Shown here: in pieces, positions 12,211-12,796 of the stretch | Position numbering within the stretch: position 1 is the stretch's first letter | Layout of the letters: the number at the start of each line of letters is the position of its first letter | Origin: Extensimonas sp963708545 | Lineage (GTDB): Bacteria; Pseudomonadota; Gammaproteobacteria; Burkholderiales; Burkholderiaceae_C | DNA: 12,796 nucleotides | Direction: 5' to 3' | NCBI GenBank assembly: GCA_963708545.1 | Contig: CAVPUD010000167.1 | Span: forward strand, 1-12,796 | Program-made: the position numbers and the translations under genes | The notes under the pieces: generated by a model | What the model was told of the DNA's origin: nothing | The model's database searches: none | What the model saw: only the letters and a program-made list of their open reading frames with translations

Positions 12211-12796
12211 TTATTCGTCCTTGTCCTTCTTTTCTTCCTTGCGCTCGGTCAGCGTTTTGCTGACTTTGACGGGCAGGCCCTTGAGCTGGTTCAGCGCCTG
12301 CTGCAGCTGGAAGTCCTTGTCGCTGCCGAATTCCGGCAGTTTGCGTTCGGCCTCGGGCTTCCTCGTCTCGCATTCGAGGCGCTTGAGGGCTTCCTCGCGT
12401 GCTTGTTCGCGCGCCTGCTCCTGGGCCTTGTCGGCTGAAGGGTCTTTGTCTTTGCTGCCGTCCTGGCCGTTGCCAAGGTGTTTTTCGAGGTCCGCCTCGC
12501 GCACGCGCAGCGCGGCGAAAAGATTGCCGTCTTCGGACTCGTCCACCATGATGTCGGGCACTATGCCCTTGGCCTGGATGGAGCGGCCGCTGGGCGTGTA
12601 GTAACGCGCCGTGGTGATCTTGATGCCCGTGTCCGGCCCGAGCGGGCGCACGGTCTGCACCGAGCCCTTGCCGAAGGTCTGGCTGCCCAGGACGATGGCG
12701 CGCTTGTGGTCCTGCAAGGCGCCGGCGACGATCTCACTTGCCGAGGCCGAGCCCTCGTTGACCAGCACCACCAGCGGCACGGTCTTGAGCGCCACC
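12211..12796 (-). CDS. Carboxy-terminal processing protease (S41, CtpA/Prc family), 3' part
   Basis: C-terminal 194 or so residues of a periplasmic S41 serine protease; the gene continues past the right edge of the window, so its start and PDZ domain are not seen. The visible part contains the catalytic-serine block VNEGSASASEIVAGALQD and, about 26 residues later, the catalytic lysine in FGKGSVQT, the Ser/Lys dyad of the family. ITTARYYTPSGRSIQAKGIVPDI is also typical (given here as a position: the stretch from about residue 59 to 81 of the visible part). The tail is long, charged and rich in Lys, Glu, Asp and Gln, ending KKDKDE, as in betaproteobacterial members. The stop is TAA at 12213-12211. 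It lies upstream of the MoeB/ThiF-family gene, an order I recall as common in Comamonadaceae. Confidence 0.93.
   Translation of the reverse strand, partial: VALKTVPLVVLVNEGSASASEIVAGALQDHKRAIVLGSQTFGKGSVQTVRPLGPDTGIKITTARYYTPSGRSIQAKGIVPDIMVDESEDGNLFAALRVREADLEKHLGNGQDGSKDKDPSADKAQEQAREQAREEALKRLECETRKPEAERKLPEFGSDKDFQLQQALNQLKGLPVKVSKTLTERKEEKKDKDE

Noticed and set aside
1..12796. CRISPR array, tRNA, rRNA or phage cluster
   Set aside because: No regularly spaced repeats, tRNA-like folds, rRNA sequence or phage genes were found on either strand.

Overview
The window is about 12.8 kb of GC-rich DNA from a Gram-negative betaproteobacterium, most likely a member of the Comamonadaceae (Acidovorax-like). 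That assignment rests on recognising the proteins (EngB, the ResB/CcsB pair, MsrPQ, paired LpxL-type acyltransferases beside metK) and on general composition; no search was run. No tRNA, rRNA, CRISPR array or intact insertion sequence was found, and no gene-free stretch exceeds about 180 bases.

Layout. (1) Bases 1 to about 702 are a fragment of a Mu/TniA-type DDE transposase with clearly lower GC than the rest; it is cut off at both ends. (2) At about 700-703 it is joined directly to the inside of metK, which reads leftward and keeps only its first 181 codons. (3) Divergent from metK are two LpxL/HtrB-like acyltransferase genes overlapping by ATGA. (4) engB (leftward) and a dihaem cytochrome c gene (rightward) diverge from a shared 178-base promoter region; the cytochrome gene is followed by a strong intrinsic terminator. 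(5) A rightward block resB-ccsB-msrP-msrQ: System II cytochrome c assembly followed by the periplasmic methionine sulfoxide reductase MsrP and its haem membrane partner MsrQ. (6) On the opposite strand lie an ODP/flavodiiron-type metallo-beta-lactamase-fold protein preceded by a well-placed FNR/Anr box, a MoeB/ThiF-family E1-like enzyme, and the 3' end of a carboxy-terminal protease gene (S41) that ends in an intrinsic terminator only 17 bases before the MoeB start codon.

How the genes fit together. Most of the window serves the cell envelope and periplasmic redox: lipid A acylation, a secreted cytochrome c, the machinery that attaches haem to such cytochromes, and quinone-driven repair of oxidised periplasmic methionines. 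MsrP needs a molybdopterin cofactor, and a MoeB-type enzyme (possible cofactor biosynthesis) lies nearby on the other strand. The ODP-like protein is probably switched on when oxygen is low.

Most worth a second look: a 5' leader of metK in which one segment can pair either with an upstream segment or with the metK ribosome binding site (a switch-like design); the transposase/metK junction, which is either a real rearrangement destroying an essential gene copy or an assembly chimera; and the FNR box with a matching -10 element in front of the ODP gene. I did not find evidence of a wholly new multi-gene system.
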